Below, piece after piece: positions 8,052-20,767 of a DNA stretch of 33,886 nt (the stretch's first letter is position 1; each line of letters begins with the position of its first letter). The stretch is from an uncultured Dechloromonas sp. (GTDB taxonomy: Bacteria > Pseudomonadota > Gammaproteobacteria > Burkholderiales > Rhodocyclaceae). Where the stretch lies: assembly GCF_945957265.1 (NCBI RefSeq), contig NZ_CAMFKO010000041.1, forward strand, positions 1 through 33,886. Direction: 5' to 3'. The notes under the pieces are model-generated. The model saw only the letters and a program-made list of their open reading frames with translations, ran no database searches and was not told the origin of the DNA. The position numbers were made by a program, and so were the translations under genes.

Positions 8052-8909
8052 CTAAATTGATTGAGGAGCCACTGTGCCGCAGAGCTTGCGCGGCGTATTG
8101 TAAAAATGCGTCAGCCCCCGGGCCTCGGAAAAATAGGCCTGCGGCGACCGCCCACTTAATTGTCGGAAGTTGCGGCAAAAATGCGCATGATCGTAGTAGT
8201 CGTGAGCCAAGGCCGTGTCCAGTATCGTTGCATCGGGATCTAAAAAGAGTTGCCGGCAAGTTTTCTGAAAGCGAACCAAGCCGCGCAGGCGTGCAGGTGA
8301 AACGCCCAATACCGCTTGAAAGCGGCGTTCCAGTTGCCTCAACCCCAAGCCACTTTGGGTAGCCAACTCAGCCATCTGCAATACACTCCCCCGTTGGTAG
8401 ATCGCATCAGCCGCAATCTCCACCAAATGATCGCCGGAGCGCAATTGGCGACGCAGAAAGCCGTGCAACAGTGCCAGCCGTTCGGCGATTGTTGCCGCTT
8501 CCAGAAAACGTGAATACAGAACCCGACCAGCCCCACTCCACAACGCCTCCAAATCCAGAACCTGATCATTGAGCGAGGCCAACGGATGATCGGTGAAGCG
8601 GGCTAGCATCCCGGTGCGAAAGCGAATTGCCACAAAACCGACTGCACCAGCCTGGCCCAGAGACGAGCTTTCCGATCGAAAACAGGCCAGGTGTGTACCC
8701 AAGCCAACGCCGGGAAAAGGTTGGTGATAATGCAAATATATTTCGGCGCCCGTTCCTGGCAATAATGTCGGCCAAACCTCGGCCTGCTCACTTTCGCAGC
8801 CCCAGAATCGGTCAATAAATGGCCATAAATCAAGCGGAGGAGGAGAATCGAAGCGCTTCACGGGGGGACAAGAATAGACACTGAGAGCAGCATAGCAACT
8901 AGCCATCAA
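8052..8909 (-). CDS. AraC-family transcriptional regulator
   Basis: A 285-residue regulator. The N-terminal part (about 20-150) resembles the ligand-binding-like region often found in these AraC proteins, with LWPFIDRFWGCE and TLLPGTGAEIYLHY. The C-terminal AraC helix-turn-helix pair (about 165-265) is clear: MAELATQSGLGLRQLERRF, then the FQKTCRQLFLD linker and the second helix-turn-helix YYDHAHFCRNFRQLSGRSPQAY. It is the first gene of a pair with the monooxygenase at 7731 and is likely to control it, perhaps in response to a quinone or other reactive compound. Base composition is less GC-rich than in ettA or in the methyltransferase genes to the right. The start could also be the second ATG, three bases later. 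Confidence 0.85.
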   Translation of the reverse strand: MMASCYAALSVYSCPPVKRFDSPPPLDLWPFIDRFWGCESEQAEVWPTLLPGTGAEIYLHYHQPFPGVGLGTHLACFRSESSSLGQAGAVGFVAIRFRTGMLARFTDHPLASLNDQVLDLEALWSGAGRVLYSRFLEAATIAERLALLHGFLRRQLRSGDHLVEIAADAIYQRGSVLQMAELATQSGLGLRQLERRFQAVLGVSPARLRGLVRFQKTCRQLFLDPDATILDTALAHDYYDHAHFCRNFRQLSGRSPQAYFSEARGLTHFYNTPRKLCGTVAPQSI

Positions 8910-9030
8910 ACTAGAGATAGCTTGCGAGCAAGTTAGGCCATTTTTTTACCGGCATTTCGATTTTTGCCGGAATCTCCGGTTGACCGTTGGCGTTACTGTC
9001 AACCCAAAAAACGAAATACCAGAATGCAAA

Positions 9031-9061
9031 ACGGGCGCCATTTCGGCGCCCGTCCTTTTTT
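9031..9061 (+). terminator. Strong hairpin terminator without an obvious upstream gene
   Basis: ACGGGCGCC at 9031-9039 pairs perfectly with GGCGCCCGT at 9045-9053 around a five-base loop, followed on the plus strand by six T residues (9056-9061). On the minus strand four T residues follow, so it can also end the gene at 9116-9394. No plus-strand gene lies just upstream; 8910-9030 holds only small inverted repeats (8949-8970 and 8979-9003). Confidence 0.7.
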
Positions 9062-9115
9062 GTGCCCCGCCATCGCGAGGCACGCAAACCGTGTGTGGAA
9101 TGTAACGTTATTTTG

Positions 9116-9394
9116 TCAGTGCTTCAAGCTGGCGGAAAACACAGCCTTGGTCTTTTCGGAAAACTGGAACTCGTTGAAAGCACGGTCGATTTCAGCATCG
9201 TTGCGGCCTTCGGAATGATCTTCGAAGCAGATACCGATGGTCTTGCCGTTGGCAGCCAGGGTCTGGAAGGCGAAACGCCAGCGTTGTGCTTCGGCCAGCC
9301 GCTCGCGCAGTTCGGCTTCGTTGGAAATCGTGATACCGGCTTTCTTCAGGGAATCCAGGAATTGTTCGAAGGATTCGTTGCTCAGACTGCCCAT
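9116..9394 (-). CDS. Small hypothetical protein
   Basis: A 92-residue soluble, acidic protein that I do not recognise. It begins with an amphipathic helix (SNESFEQFLDSLKKAGI), continues with a charged helix (EAELRERLAEAQRWRFAF) and has two short strands (GKTIGICFEDHS). It has no signal peptide and a single cysteine. GGAGA stands before the ATG, and the bidirectional hairpin at 9031-9061 follows. It is divergent from the methyltransferase at 9506 across about 110 bases. Good coding character and a proper ribosome site make it likely to be real. Confidence 0.7.
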   Translation of the reverse strand: MGSLSNESFEQFLDSLKKAGITISNEAELRERLAEAQRWRFAFQTLAANGKTIGICFEDHSEGRNDAEIDRAFNEFQFSEKTKAVFSASLKH

Positions 9395-9505
9395 TTGACT
9401 ATCTCCGTAGGTATGCGGTGTTTGATCACCATGAGCCTAATAACGACGCAATTTCGATTCGGTTGACACAAAAGTTAGTGCTTTCGAAATGCGATAATCA
9501 CGCCT

Positions 9506-10327
9506 ATGAAAAAGCAGAACACCCCCGCCGACATTCCGGAAATCCGCGCCGGCCAATCCCTTGATTTGCTGAAGGAATTGCACATCCTGACGCGCGACGG
9601 CAAGCTCAACCAGGACACGCGCCGCAAGCTGAAACAGGTGTATCACCTCTATCAGTTCATCGAGCCGCTGCTCGAAAATGCGGAAACCTTGGTCGATCAT
9701 GGCGCCGGAAAATCCTATCTCGGGTTCATCCTGTATGACCTCTATTTCAAGGAGCGTGCCAGCGGCGAGATCGTCGGCATCGAAACCCGTGCCGAACTGG
9801 TCGAAAAATCGCGCGAACTGGCCGCCCGGCTGGGCTTTCCGCGCATGCGCTTCATGGCGTGCACGGTCGAGGATTCGCTGTCGTCGACCGAGCTGCCGGC
9901 CACCGTCGATGTCGTCACCGCGCTACACGCCTGCAACACCGCCACCGACGATGCCATCCGTTTCGCCCTGACGCGCAATGCCCGCCATATCGTCCTCGTC
10001 CCTTGCTGCCAGGCCGAAGTAGCCGCCGCGATGCGCGCCAGAAAGAACGATTCGCTGGGCAAGACCTCGCTGTCCGAACTTTGGCGACACCCCATCCATA
10101 CCCGCGAACTGGGCAGCCACCTGACCAACGTGCTGCGCTGCCTGCTGCTCGAGTCGCACGGTTACGACGTGACGGTGACTGAACTGGTCGGCTGGGAACA
10201 CTCGATGAAAAACGAGCTGATCATCGCCTCGAAGCGCAATCATCCGAGAAAGAATGCCCGCGAACGGGCCGAAGCCATCCTGCGCGAGTTCAATATCGAA
10301 GAACTTGCGCCGCGTTTTACGTACTAA
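9506..10327 (+). CDS. SAM-dependent methyltransferase (Methyltransf_32-like)
   Basis: A 273-residue class I methyltransferase. Motif I is LVDHGAGKSYLGF near residue 65, followed by the acidic motif II strand IVGIETR. Motif IV is TALHACNTATDDAI near 140, then the VPCCQ segment near 170. The D-x-G-x-G-K-x-x-L-x and ALHAC/CCQ motifs place it near the Methyltransf_32 group, some of which act on RNA. The gene ends six bases before rlhA and is translationally coupled to it, so a role in rRNA or tRNA modification is plausible. A TTGACA hexamer at about 9463 could serve the promoter. The substrate is not established. Confidence 0.82.
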   Translation: MKKQNTPADIPEIRAGQSLDLLKELHILTRDGKLNQDTRRKLKQVYHLYQFIEPLLENAETLVDHGAGKSYLGFILYDLYFKERASGEIVGIETRAELVEKSRELAARLGFPRMRFMACTVEDSLSSTELPATVDVVTALHACNTATDDAIRFALTRNARHIVLVPCCQAEVAAAMRARKNDSLGKTSLSELWRHPIHTRELGSHLTNVLRCLLLESHGYDVTVTELVGWEHSMKNELIIASKRNHPRKNARERAEAILREFNIEELAPRFTY

Positions 10328-10333
10328 GGCGCC

Positions 10334-12232
10334 ATGACCCGAATTCAACACCCGCTCGAACTCCTCGCCCCGGCCAAGAATGCCGATTTCGGCATCGAGG
10401 CCATCAAGCACGGCGCCGATGCCGTCTATATTGGCGGCCCGTCTTTCGGCGCCCGCTACGGCGCCGGCAACGATGTCGCCGAAATCAAACGCCTGTGCGA
10501 TTTTGCCCACCGTTACCGCGCCAAGGTTTTCGTCGCGCTGAACACCATCCTGCACGACTCGGAACTCGAGGACAGCCGGCAACTGGCCTGGCAGCTCTAC
10601 GAAGCCGGCGCCGACGCGCTGATCATCCAGGACATGGGCCTGCTGGAGATGGACCTGCCCCCCATCCAGTTGCACGCCAGCACGCAGACGGATATCCGCA
10701 ACCCCGAGAAAGCGAAATTCCTCGAGGATGCGAGCTTCTCGCAGATCGTCCTGGCCCGCGAATGCACATTAAAGGAAATTGTTAGCATTGCATCGCAAAC
10801 CACTGTTCAATTGGAATATTTTGTTCACGGCGCACTCTGTGTCGCCTATTCCGGACAGTGCTTCATCAGCCATGCGCACACCGGGCGCAGCGCCAACCGC
10901 GGCGAGTGCTCCCAAGCCTGCCGCCTGCCCTACACGCTGGTCGATGAGAAGGGCAAGGTGATCACCGAGGACCAGCACCTGCTGTCGATGAAGGACAACA
11001 ACCAGACCGAGAACCTGCTCTCCCTCGTCGAAGCCGGCGTCAGTTCGTTCAAGATCGAGGGACGGCTCAAGGACCTCTCCTACGTCAAGAACATCACGGC
11101 GCACTACCGCCAGCTGCTCGACGGGATCATTGCCGCCAACCCGCAATACACCCGCGCCTCGAGCGGCCGCAGCACCTTCACGTTCGAGCCGCAGCCGGAC
11201 AAGACCTTCAACCGCGGCTATACCGACTACTTTGCCGGCGGCCGCCAGGACGATATCGGCGCCTTCGATACCCCCGCCTTCGTCGGCGAGTTGATCGGCG
11301 AAGTGGTCGAAATCGGCGACGGCTGGATCGTGGTCAATAGCGAGCAGGCTTTCCACAATGGCGACGGCGTCTGCTTCCACGACGCCAACGGCGACGTGAT
11401 GGGCATGCGCATCAACCGCGCCGAGGGCGACAAGCTCTTCCCGGCCGAGATGCCGGAAGAACTGACGGTCGGCGCGACCCTGTTCCGCAACCGCGACCAG
11501 GCATTCGAGCGGGCGCTGGAAAAGGATTCGGCCGATCGCCGGATTTCGCTCAAGCCGGTGCTCTCGGAAACCGACACGGCCTTCGTGCTGACGCTGACCG
11601 ACGAGGACGGCGTGACGGCCAGCGCAACGCTGCCGCGCAGCGCGGAAATCGGCAGCGAACTGGCCCAGAACCCGGAACAGGCCCTGGCCAAGCTGCGGGA
11701 AAACCTCGGCAAGTTCGGCAACACGATGTTCCGCGCCGAGCCGGCCGAGCTGAACCTGACGCAGGCCTGGTTCCTACCGGTCGGCGCGGTCAACGCGCTG
11801 CGCCGCGAAGCGACCGAAAGACTCGAAGCCGCCCGCATCGCCAGCCACCCGCGACCGCCGCGCGCGGCTCCGGCAGCCAACCCGGTGCCCTACCCGCAGG
11901 AGGAGCTGACCTACCTGGGCAACGTCTTCAATGCCAAGGCCCGGCAGTTCTACGAAAAACACGGGGTCAAGCTGATCGAGGAGGCCTACGAGGCCGGCAA
12001 CGAGAAAGGCATGGTCTCGCTGATGATCACCCGCCACTGCCTGCGCTACAGCTTCAACCTGTGCCCCAAGGAAGTGAAGCACCTGAAGCCGGACCCGATG
12101 ACGCTGATGAACGGCAGCGAAAAGCTCGTCCTCAAGTTCGACTGCAAGGCCTGCGAGATGCACGTCATCGGCAAGATGAAGAAAGGCGTCAAGCTCAACC
12201 TTGGCACCATTCGCCAGGCCTCCTGCGGCTGA
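10334..12232 (+). CDS. rlhA: U32-family rRNA hydroxylase RlhA
   Basis: A 632-residue U32-family protein. The N-terminal domain (1-300) has LLAPAKNADFGIEAIKHGADAVYIGG, the QLHASTQTDI strand and the cysteine-containing motif EYFVHGALCVAYSGQC with RSANRGECSQACRLPY. A middle domain follows (about 320-520). The C-terminal segment has ITRHCLRYSFNLCPK and LKFDCKACEMHVIGK. This layout and length fit RlhA (YdcP), which forms 5-hydroxycytidine at 23S rRNA C2501 using prephenate; the shorter TrhP (YegQ) lacks the long C-terminal part. The conserved cysteines probably hold an iron-sulfur cluster. It is coupled to the methyltransferase at 9506 and runs tail to tail with the gene at 12239, with six bases between. 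Confidence 0.85.
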   Translation: MTRIQHPLELLAPAKNADFGIEAIKHGADAVYIGGPSFGARYGAGNDVAEIKRLCDFAHRYRAKVFVALNTILHDSELEDSRQLAWQLYEAGADALIIQDMGLLEMDLPPIQLHASTQTDIRNPEKAKFLEDASFSQIVLARECTLKEIVSIASQTTVQLEYFVHGALCVAYSGQCFISHAHTGRSANRGECSQACRLPYTLVDEKGKVITEDQHLLSMKDNNQTENLLSLVEAGVSSFKIEGRLKDLSYVKNITAHYRQLLDGIIAANPQYTRASSGRSTFTFEPQPDKTFNRGYTDYFAGGRQDDIGAFDTPAFVGELIGEVVEIGDGWIVVNSEQAFHNGDGVCFHDANGDVMGMRINRAEGDKLFPAEMPEELTVGATLFRNRDQAFERALEKDSADRRISLKPVLSETDTAFVLTLTDEDGVTASATLPRSAEIGSELAQNPEQALAKLRENLGKFGNTMFRAEPAELNLTQAWFLPVGAVNALRREATERLEAARIASHPRPPRAAPAANPVPYPQEELTYLGNVFNAKARQFYEKHGVKLIEEAYEAGNEKGMVSLMITRHCLRYSFNLCPKEVKHLKPDPMTLMNGSEKLVLKFDCKACEMHVIGKMKKGVKLNLGTIRQASCG

Positions 12233-12238
12233 GCGCGT

Positions 12239-12949
12239 TCAGGTCGGCTTGCGCAGCAGGTCGACCCGCTGGGGATTCAGGAAGGTGGCGCCCCCGGCTG
12301 TCATGCAGGACTCGAACTTCTCGCGCACCTGCCGGTAAAGCTCGGGCGACAGCTGGTGATTGGTGTGGGTGACGCGGATCATCCGGCTGTCGAACTGCGC
12401 GAAATCCTCGAAAAAACTGCGGGTATCGAAGAACATCTCGCGCTCCAGCAACAGGCTGCCGCTGTCGACGGCCCGGCACTGCGCGGCAAAGGCTGCCTCG
12501 CGCACGACTTTCTCGTCGTGGAAGAGCTTGAACACTTCGTTCAGATCGCCGGCGTAGACCGGCTCGGAAATCCAGGCCAGCCCGCCCGGCTTGAGAACAC
12601 GGGCGATTTCGCGCAGCGCCCGGTCCATCTGCGCCATCGGCACATGGTGCAGGGATTTGAACATCAGCACGATATCGACGCTATTGTCGTCGGCCGGAAT
12701 GGCCTCGGCGCCGCCGTGACGAAAGCTCACCGTAGGCAGGTCGGCGATTTCCAGGTTGCGTGCATGCTGGATCTTATCGACCTCCAGCGCCACGATCTCG
12801 GCCGGTCGGCCGGTTTCCGCCAGCAAGCGGGTCTTTTCGGCCCGACCGCAGCCCAGTTCGAGAACCCTCGCTCCGTCGAACGGCAGTTCGCCGAGCATCA
12901 GTCTGATTTCGTTGACCAGGTCATTTCGGTCGGGATCGGCGATTTTCAT
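12239..12949 (-). CDS. Class I SAM-dependent methyltransferase (UbiE/Methyltransf_11-like)
   Basis: A 236-residue methyltransferase. Motif I is VLELGCGRAEKTRLL near residue 30, motif II ends in IVALEVDK, motif III is GGAEAIPADDNSVDIV, and motif IV/post is LMFKSLHHVPMAQMDRALREIARVLKPGGL, typical of Methyltransf_11 enzymes. The C-terminal third (YRQVREKFESCM) is more variable and would set substrate choice. GGAAG precedes the ATG at 12949; an in-frame ATG at 12973 is less well supported. The gene is alone on the minus strand, divergent from the zinc-ribbon gene. The substrate is unknown. Confidence 0.8.
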   Translation of the reverse strand: MKIADPDRNDLVNEIRLMLGELPFDGARVLELGCGRAEKTRLLAETGRPAEIVALEVDKIQHARNLEIADLPTVSFRHGGAEAIPADDNSVDIVLMFKSLHHVPMAQMDRALREIARVLKPGGLAWISEPVYAGDLNEVFKLFHDEKVVREAAFAAQCRAVDSGSLLLEREMFFDTRSFFEDFAQFDSRMIRVTHTNHQLSPELYRQVREKFESCMTAGGATFLNPQRVDLLRKPT

Positions 12950-13096
12950 GGCGCTTCCGCAGGGGTGGGACAAACCGGAATATTAACGGATGATGATCCT
13001 TACCATCCCATCCATTTTTCATGACGACAAACCGGCCACATGCTTGCGCTATAGTCTCGCCGTTGATCCCGAATGCCACCTCGTTTCGTCGTCACC

Positions 13097-13813
13097 ATGA
13101 AACCGCTACCCTGCCCCTCCTGCCGCCAGACCATGACCAAGCACCGCTTCGAGCGGATGCACCATGGCGAGGTGACGATCGACCTGTGCTTTCCCTGCCA
13201 GGGCATCTGGTTCGACGAATTCGAGAGCGTGCAGCTGACGCCGGGCGGCATCGTCGAGCTGTTCAAGCTGATCCATCAGCACCGCGACGATCAACGCCTG
13301 CCGCTGCGCGCGCCCCTGAACTGCCCGCGCTGCGACGACAAGCTGCTGCACGGGCTGGATGTCGCCAAGCATGGCGGTCGCTTCAACTACCATCGCTGCC
13401 TGCAAAAACATGGGCGCTTCACGACCTTCGCGCAGTTCATGATCGAGAAGGGCTTTGTCCGGCAGTTATCGCCGGCCGAAGTGAGCGAACTGTCGGTCAA
13501 GGTGGGGATCGTGCGCTGCACCGGCTGCGGCGCCCCGGTCGATATCCGCAAGGATCACGCGTGCGGGCATTGCCGCGCCCCGATTGCCATCCTCGATGCC
13601 GATGCCGTCGAAAAGGCGCTGGCTCGCCTCCAGCATGCCGAAACCCGGCGCACGACGCGCGATGTCGAAGCCCTGGGCGACGCCATCGTGATGCGCGAAC
13701 GGGCCGCATCGCGCCAGCGAAGACAGCAAGCCGAGACGGAAACCGGGCTGGTCGACGTCATCGACCTGGTATCGGCCGGTTTCGAGCTGGTCTGGCAGGT
13801 GATCCGGCGCTGA
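13097..13813 (+). CDS. TFIIB-type zinc-ribbon protein
   Basis: A 238-residue protein with an N-terminal zinc ribbon of the zf-TFIIB kind: CPSCRQTM, then CFPCQGIWFD with the family's W-F/L-D signature. A second pair (CPRCDDKLL, HRC) lies near residue 75, and a third treble (CTGCGAPVD, CGHCRAP) lies near 140-160. The C-terminal part is a charged helix ending in a hydrophobic VIDLVSAGFELVWQVI segment that might touch a membrane or partner. The start at 13097 places the first ribbon at the N terminus; an alternative ATG at 13073 lacks a better ribosome site. No enzymatic role can be assigned; such proteins are often nucleic-acid or protein binders. Confidence 0.75.
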   Translation: MKPLPCPSCRQTMTKHRFERMHHGEVTIDLCFPCQGIWFDEFESVQLTPGGIVELFKLIHQHRDDQRLPLRAPLNCPRCDDKLLHGLDVAKHGGRFNYHRCLQKHGRFTTFAQFMIEKGFVRQLSPAEVSELSVKVGIVRCTGCGAPVDIRKDHACGHCRAPIAILDADAVEKALARLQHAETRRTTRDVEALGDAIVMRERAASRQRRQQAETETGLVDVIDLVSAGFELVWQVIRR

Positions 13814-13911
13814 GCTTGCGCGCCTGACGGCGCCCGGCGCCAACAAATGCGGAAAGCCGGGTATTGGCGGTTACACTCCGCCCTTACCTTTTTCGGCAAA
13901 GCCATTCCCGC

Positions 13912-15264
<1,353 letters not shown>

Positions 15265-15280
15265 CCTTGCGGCCATCGAT

Positions 15281-15303
15281 CCCCGCCGCACAGAGCGGCG
15301 GGG
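15281..15303. terminator. Hairpin between converging hflX-like gene and yaeQ
   Basis: CCCCGCCGC at 15281-15289 pairs perfectly with GCGGCGGGG at 15295-15303 around a five-base loop ACAGA, in the 55 bases between two converging genes. No T run follows on either strand, so termination may be weak or bidirectional. Confidence 0.55.
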
Positions 15304-15319
15304 CAAGGCCCCCGATGCC

Positions 15320-15871
15320 CTAGGCCGACTCGGGCGCCTGCAGCACTTTCGGCTTCAGTTCGACATGCCCTTCATCCCCGCCCAGCCAGACGATGCCGTC
15401 CTGAACGGTGCATTGCAGGCGCATGCTGCGCTGGGCCAGAGCGGCCAGCGCCTGCCCCTCCTCGACCGACAGCGCCAGCACGCGCAGGTTCTTCTGGCCG
15501 GAAACCTTGCCCGACGCCTGCTGCCACCAGATTTCGGCAGCGCGGCCGCCATAGCTGAGCACGACGACGTGGCGCGAACGGTTGCAGGCGCGGCGGATGT
15601 CCTTTTCATCGGGCAGCCCGACGTCGATCCAGCGCTCGATGGCGCCAGTGGCATCGAGGTCCCACAGGTCGGCCTCGTCCTCGGTCGACAGGCCGCGTCC
15701 GAACACCAGCGTCTCCGAGGCATTCAGCGCAAAGGCCAGCAGACGGACCATCATCCGCTCGTCGGTTTCCGACGGATGCCGGGCGATGGTCAGGGAGTAA
15801 TCGCCGAAATGCGAGCGATCGAGGTCGGCCAACTGGAGTTCGGCCTTGAAAATAGTTGCAGAGCGCGCCAT
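15320..15871 (-). CDS. yaeQ: YaeQ family protein
   Basis: A 183-residue protein, the usual length of YaeQ (about 181). The N-terminal MARSATIFKAELQLADLDR, the RHPSETDERMMVRLLAFAL block and the conserved EADLWDLD ... WIDVGLPDEKDIRRAC region are hallmarks of the family, whose fold resembles PD-(D/E)XK nucleases. E. coli YaeQ was reported to suppress loss of RfaH, but its molecular role is not settled. The start at 15871 gives the full family domain; longer in-frame readings have no support. It is convergent with the HflX-like gene. Confidence 0.92.
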   Translation of the reverse strand: MARSATIFKAELQLADLDRSHFGDYSLTIARHPSETDERMMVRLLAFALNASETLVFGRGLSTEDEADLWDLDATGAIERWIDVGLPDEKDIRRACNRSRHVVVLSYGGRAAEIWWQQASGKVSGQKNLRVLALSVEEGQALAALAQRSMRLQCTVQDGIVWLGGDEGHVELKPKVLQAPESA

Positions 15872-15992
15872 GCCAGCCCCGGAAAAAGGGCGGATTATCC
15901 CACGAGGCGGGAACCCGGCAGCCAAAAACGACTCAATGGAATTAGGATGGAACCCGGTACAATCAGCGTTTCCTGATACAAAGGCTATTGCC

Positions 15993-16433
15993 ATGCGCCA
16001 GTTGATTCTTGCCTGCCTGCTCGCCTTCGGCGCGATTGCCCGTGCCGAGGTGATCGACATCGACAACGCCCAGCTCGAAAAACTGAGCAGCAGCGGCGTT
16101 CCGGTCATCGACATTCGCCTGCAGAGCGAATGGGAGGAAACCGGCATCCTGGCCGGCAGCAAGCTGCTCACCTTCTTCGACGAAAAGGGGCGCTACGACG
16201 CCGCAGCCTGGCTGGAGAAGGTCAAGCCCATCGCCAGGCCGAACGAACCGGTGATCGTCATCTGCCGCAGCGGCAACCGCACCAAGCCGGTGAGCCAGCT
16301 CCTGTCGCAGCAGGCCGGCTACGCCACCGTCTACAACGTGAAGCACGGCATCAAGGGCTGGATCGGGGCTGGCGGCCAGGTTGCGCCGGCCGCCCAGGCG
16401 ATTGCCTCATGCAAGACGGCAAAGACCTGCTAG
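15993..16433 (+). CDS. Periplasmic rhodanese-domain protein
   Basis: A 146-residue protein with a signal peptide (MRQLILACLLAFGAIARA, likely cleaved near residue 18) and one rhodanese domain. The CDC25-like active-site loop has Cys91 (VICRSGNRT), and the domain shows VIDIRLQSEWEETG and the C-terminal VYNVKHGIKGWIGAGG. Rhodaneses carry sulfane sulfur or act as redox-active scaffolds; a secreted single-domain form suggests sulfur chemistry in the periplasm. Two further cysteines are near the C terminus (SCKTAKTC). The end overlaps the next small gene by 25 bases, so the two are probably coupled. Confidence 0.85.
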   Translation: MRQLILACLLAFGAIARAEVIDIDNAQLEKLSSSGVPVIDIRLQSEWEETGILAGSKLLTFFDEKGRYDAAAWLEKVKPIARPNEPVIVICRSGNRTKPVSQLLSQQAGYATVYNVKHGIKGWIGAGGQVAPAAQAIASCKTAKTC

Positions 16434-16642
16434 CCCACGCCGTCGAGCGCAAGCGCTGCGCCAGTTGCCAACGCTGGAGCGGCCCGCGCCGCGCCGGCCA
16501 GACACCCGGCATCGTCCTCATCGAATCGGAAACCAGTACCGGACTCTGCCAGGGCGGCCCCTGGGATGGTTCGGAGCGCCGTGCACGCTGCGCCTGCGGT
16601 CATTGGCAATGCTGGTTGCCGGCCGCCATGGCGCCCGCCTGA
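16409..16642 (+). CDS. Small cysteine-rich protein coupled to the rhodanese
   Basis: A 77-residue cytosolic protein with CASCQRW near residue 17, CQGGPW near 48, and CACGHWQCW near the end. The spacing of the cysteines and tryptophans (C-x2-C, C-x2-PW, C-x-C-x3-C) suggests a metal-binding or redox fold. The ATG lies inside the rhodanese gene in another frame, and the 25-base overlap fits translational coupling. I recognise no named family, though its pattern looks conserved rather than random. The gene ends just before the convergent hybrid kinase. Confidence 0.6.
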   Translation: MQDGKDLLAHAVERKRCASCQRWSGPRRAGQTPGIVLIESETSTGLCQGGPWDGSERRARCACGHWQCWLPAAMAPA

Positions 16643-16657
16643 CCAGGCCGCCCGGGC

Positions 16658-19798
<3,141 letters not shown>

Positions 19799-19811
19799 CG
19801 GAACTCGCCCG

Positions 19812-20423
19812 TCACTCCGGATAATCGAAACGTCCCGTTTCGGACAGGCGGGTATCGGCCAGAATATTGGGGAGGATATCGTTGTTCATTGCCGATTCGA
19901 CATTGGCCCAGCTGGCATCGGCCGGCAACTTGCCCAGGCCCTTCAGGAAATCGAAGGCCCCCTTCAACGGCGGCTGGGCGCGCGGATTGACGATGATGCG
20001 CGGCGCCGACGGAATGCTCAACAGTTCCCGCCGGGTGATGCCGGCGATCTGCTCAAGGGAGATATCGCTCTTCTTCCCCGAAAACTCCTCGGCATCGTCC
20101 TTTACCCACTGCGCCGCCTTTTCCTGATTCCGCCGGGAAGCCCGCAACCATTCGATGGCCCGGACGTAGCCCGCGACCAGGGCATTGACGGCCTGCGGCG
20201 AGCGCTTGACGACCTCCCGGGAAATCACGAAATAGTCGGTACTCGACCCCCGGAAGACGATGCGATTGATATCGCTGTTGGCAAGCGCGATGGACGGCGC
20301 GGGCTCCCAGGCGGCAAACGCCTCGATATCGCCGCGCGCCAGCGCCGCCGGCATTTCGTCGACACGCATCGGAACCAGCTTGAGGGTTGGCCGGGATTCA
20401 TGAAAAATTCCCCGAAAATCGGC
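19812..20423 (-). pseudogene. ABC-type substrate-binding protein (SsuA/TauA-like), N-terminally truncated
   Basis: About 200 residues of the C-terminal half of a periplasmic binding protein for nitrate, sulfonate or taurine type ligands. The segment KLVPMRVDEMPAALARGDIEAFAAWEPAP is the usual second-domain opening of these proteins, followed by FVISREVVKRSPQAVNALV and the C-terminal helical lid. The native reading can be followed to about 20,400. Beyond this the frame continues only into a stop at 20424-20426 and an unrelated coiled-coil reading. The signal peptide and first domain are missing, so the protein would not be exported or bind ligand. It lies directly before the hybrid kinase, and its loss probably breaks the sensory input and the original promoter. 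Confidence 0.75.
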
Positions 20424-20767
20424 CTACTCTTCTGAATTAAAAAGCGAATTTTGACTGTCAACACTATTCTTCTTTGCGTTGACGCTCTTTGCCTGTGGTG
20501 CCTGCAATGCCGCGAGCCTTTCAAAGATTTTCTCGTGGCTGACGACAACGGATTTTGCCGCCATCAGTTCGGATTCCAGCCGCTGCTCCGTTTCCGCAGC
20601 CTCCCGTAGCTTGCTGACGTTCGCTTGATTTTCCTTGTCCAGATCGGCCACTCGCCCGTTGGCTTGCGCCAACTGATCCGACAACTGCTGGTTTTTCACC
20701 TCGGCGACGGCCAACTGCTCTTTGACCGAACGCAGTGATCGCACCTCGCCTTCTTGTCGATGAAGTT
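20424..20767 (-). pseudogene. Coiled-coil protein fragment cut by a transposon end
   Basis: About 114 residues rich in Gln, Glu, Ala and Lys, with heptad spacing through VKEQLAVAEVKNQQLSDQLAQANGRVADLDKENQANVSKL and a polar tail. The composition resembles the long coiled coil of plasmid KfrA-like DNA-binding proteins, but this is only an impression. The reading begins directly at the Tn3-type terminal repeat at 20768, so the N-terminal part, including any DNA-binding domain, is gone. It joins the truncated binding-protein gene at about 20,400-20,426, which marks a second junction. Confidence 0.6.

Noticed and set aside
8949..8970. Hairpin CCGGCA/TGCCGG with T-rich loop as a terminator for the AraC gene
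   Set aside because: It lies upstream of the AraC gene and is not followed by a T run on either strand; it may be an operator at most.
13034..13047. Another GG-N10-GC sequence with TTGC before the zinc-ribbon gene, like a sigma-54 promoter
   Set aside because: The -24 box (CGGCCA) agrees poorly with TGGCAC and no GlrR-type palindrome or other enhancer-like repeat is near; in GC-rich DNA such a match arises often by chance.
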